From NCBI GenBank assembly GCA_002305765.1, contig DBQU01000004.1, forward strand, positions 45,799-51,748: a stretch of DNA of 5,950 bases, written 5' to 3'. The stretch comes from Deltaproteobacteria bacterium UBA1386 (GTDB lineage Bacteria; Desulfobacterota; Syntrophorhabdia; Syntrophorhabdales; Syntrophorhabdaceae). The notes beneath the pieces were generated by a model. It was not told the DNA's origin. It did no database searches and saw only the letters and a list, made by a program, of their open reading frames with translations. Numbering within the stretch: position 1 is the stretch's first letter; every line of letters starts with the position of its first letter. This document shows positions 5,782 to 5,950 of this stretch, in pieces. A program made the position numbers and the translations under genes.

Positions 5782-5786
5782 GAACA

Positions 5787-5807
5787 CGTGATAAATGTTA
5801 TATCACG
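5787..5807. promoter_or_regulatory. 21-bp dyad at the operon start, candidate operator
   Basis: CGTGATA (5787-5793) and TATCACG (5801-5807) are perfect inverted arms around a 7-base centre. The dyad overlaps the proposed -10 box and start point and touches the alternative GTG codon. Arm spacing does not fit CRP or FNR sites. The regulator is not identifiable. Confidence 0.45.
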
Positions 5808-5826
5808 AAACCCCGGAAAAAGTCAG
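5797..5826 (-). promoter_or_regulatory. Candidate operon promoter (CTGACT-18-TATAAC)
   Basis: On the minus strand CTGACT (5821-5826, 4 of 6) and TATAAC (5797-5802, 5 of 6) are separated by 18 bases. The start point would fall near 5790, only about 9 bases before the ATG at 5781. The mRNA would be almost leaderless, which agrees with the lack of a ribosome site. Confidence 0.45.
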
Positions 5827-5842
5827 CCAACCCCCAAAAACG

Positions 5843-5866
5843 GTTCAAGGGTTCAAAAGTTCAAGG
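5843..5866 (-). repeat. GTTCAAGG-type array, three 8-bp units
   Basis: Plus-strand units GTTCAAGG, GTTCAAAA and GTTCAAGG are in exact 8-bp phase. The array lies upstream of the operon promoter. On the minus strand it reads CCTTGAAC, as do the arrays that follow genes, so it may mark the 3' end of a further minus-strand gene to the right. In 5867-5950 I see no supportable gene or RNA. Confidence 0.75.
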
Positions 5867-5950
5867 GTGAGGGAACAGAAGAAAATGGGACGGTCCGTTG
5901 GTTGCCGTTGCATGTCGCCTGTCCTGCCTGCACGTGTCACTAAAAGCGTT

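Noticed and set aside
5885..5950. Possible divergent plus-strand gene starting at ATG 5885
   Set aside because: Only 22 codons are visible, with a weak AGAAG-like upstream site and no recognisable content.

Overview
The window is about 58% GC by eye and densely coding, with no tRNA, rRNA, CRISPR array or transposase. Gene style and content (CobD-like protein, UshA-like nucleotidase, MarC, TPR protein, many short GTTCAAG-type intergenic repeats) suggest a free-living Gram-negative bacterium. A Desulfobacterota/'deltaproteobacterial' syntroph-like lineage is my best guess, but that is an impression and not something proved here.

Layout from left to right. (1) Positions 1-931, plus strand: the 3' part of a low-complexity protein with two separate runs of exactly 20 prolines, acidic linkers and a C-terminal domain I do not recognise. 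It is followed by a GC hairpin, a degenerate GCTTGAAC-type repeat array and a clear intrinsic terminator (1004-1036). (2) Positions 1145-2089, minus strand: a 314-residue protein built of 34-residue TPR units. Upstream lie two candidate sigma70-type promoters, each with a perfect TTGACA and a 17-bp spacer; the distal one is overlapped by a 10-bp-arm inverted repeat. (3) Positions 2411-5787, minus strand: a four-gene, translationally coupled operon, in the order CobD/HisC-like aminotransferase-fold protein, exported 5'-nucleotidase, 65-residue beta-grasp-like small protein, MarC-family membrane protein. Junctions overlap by 4, 20 and 4 bp. A candidate promoter and a 21-bp dyad sit at the operon's 5' end.

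Two observations stand out. First, the aminotransferase-fold protein has Glu where the family has the PLP-binding Lys, and it lacks several other active-site residues. It looks like a pseudoenzyme or an enzyme with changed chemistry, yet it is intact and leads an operon. Second, a family of short arrays of GTTCAAGNN/GTTCAAGG units with 8- or 9-bp period occurs between genes. The three arrays at known gene 3' ends all read (GCTTGAACn) in the direction of the gene they follow, and one of them contains the stop codon of the TPR gene.

How the operon's products cooperate is not evident. The nucleotidase would act in the periplasm on nucleotides, MarC sits in the inner membrane, and the beta-grasp protein and the CobD-like protein are presumably cytosolic.
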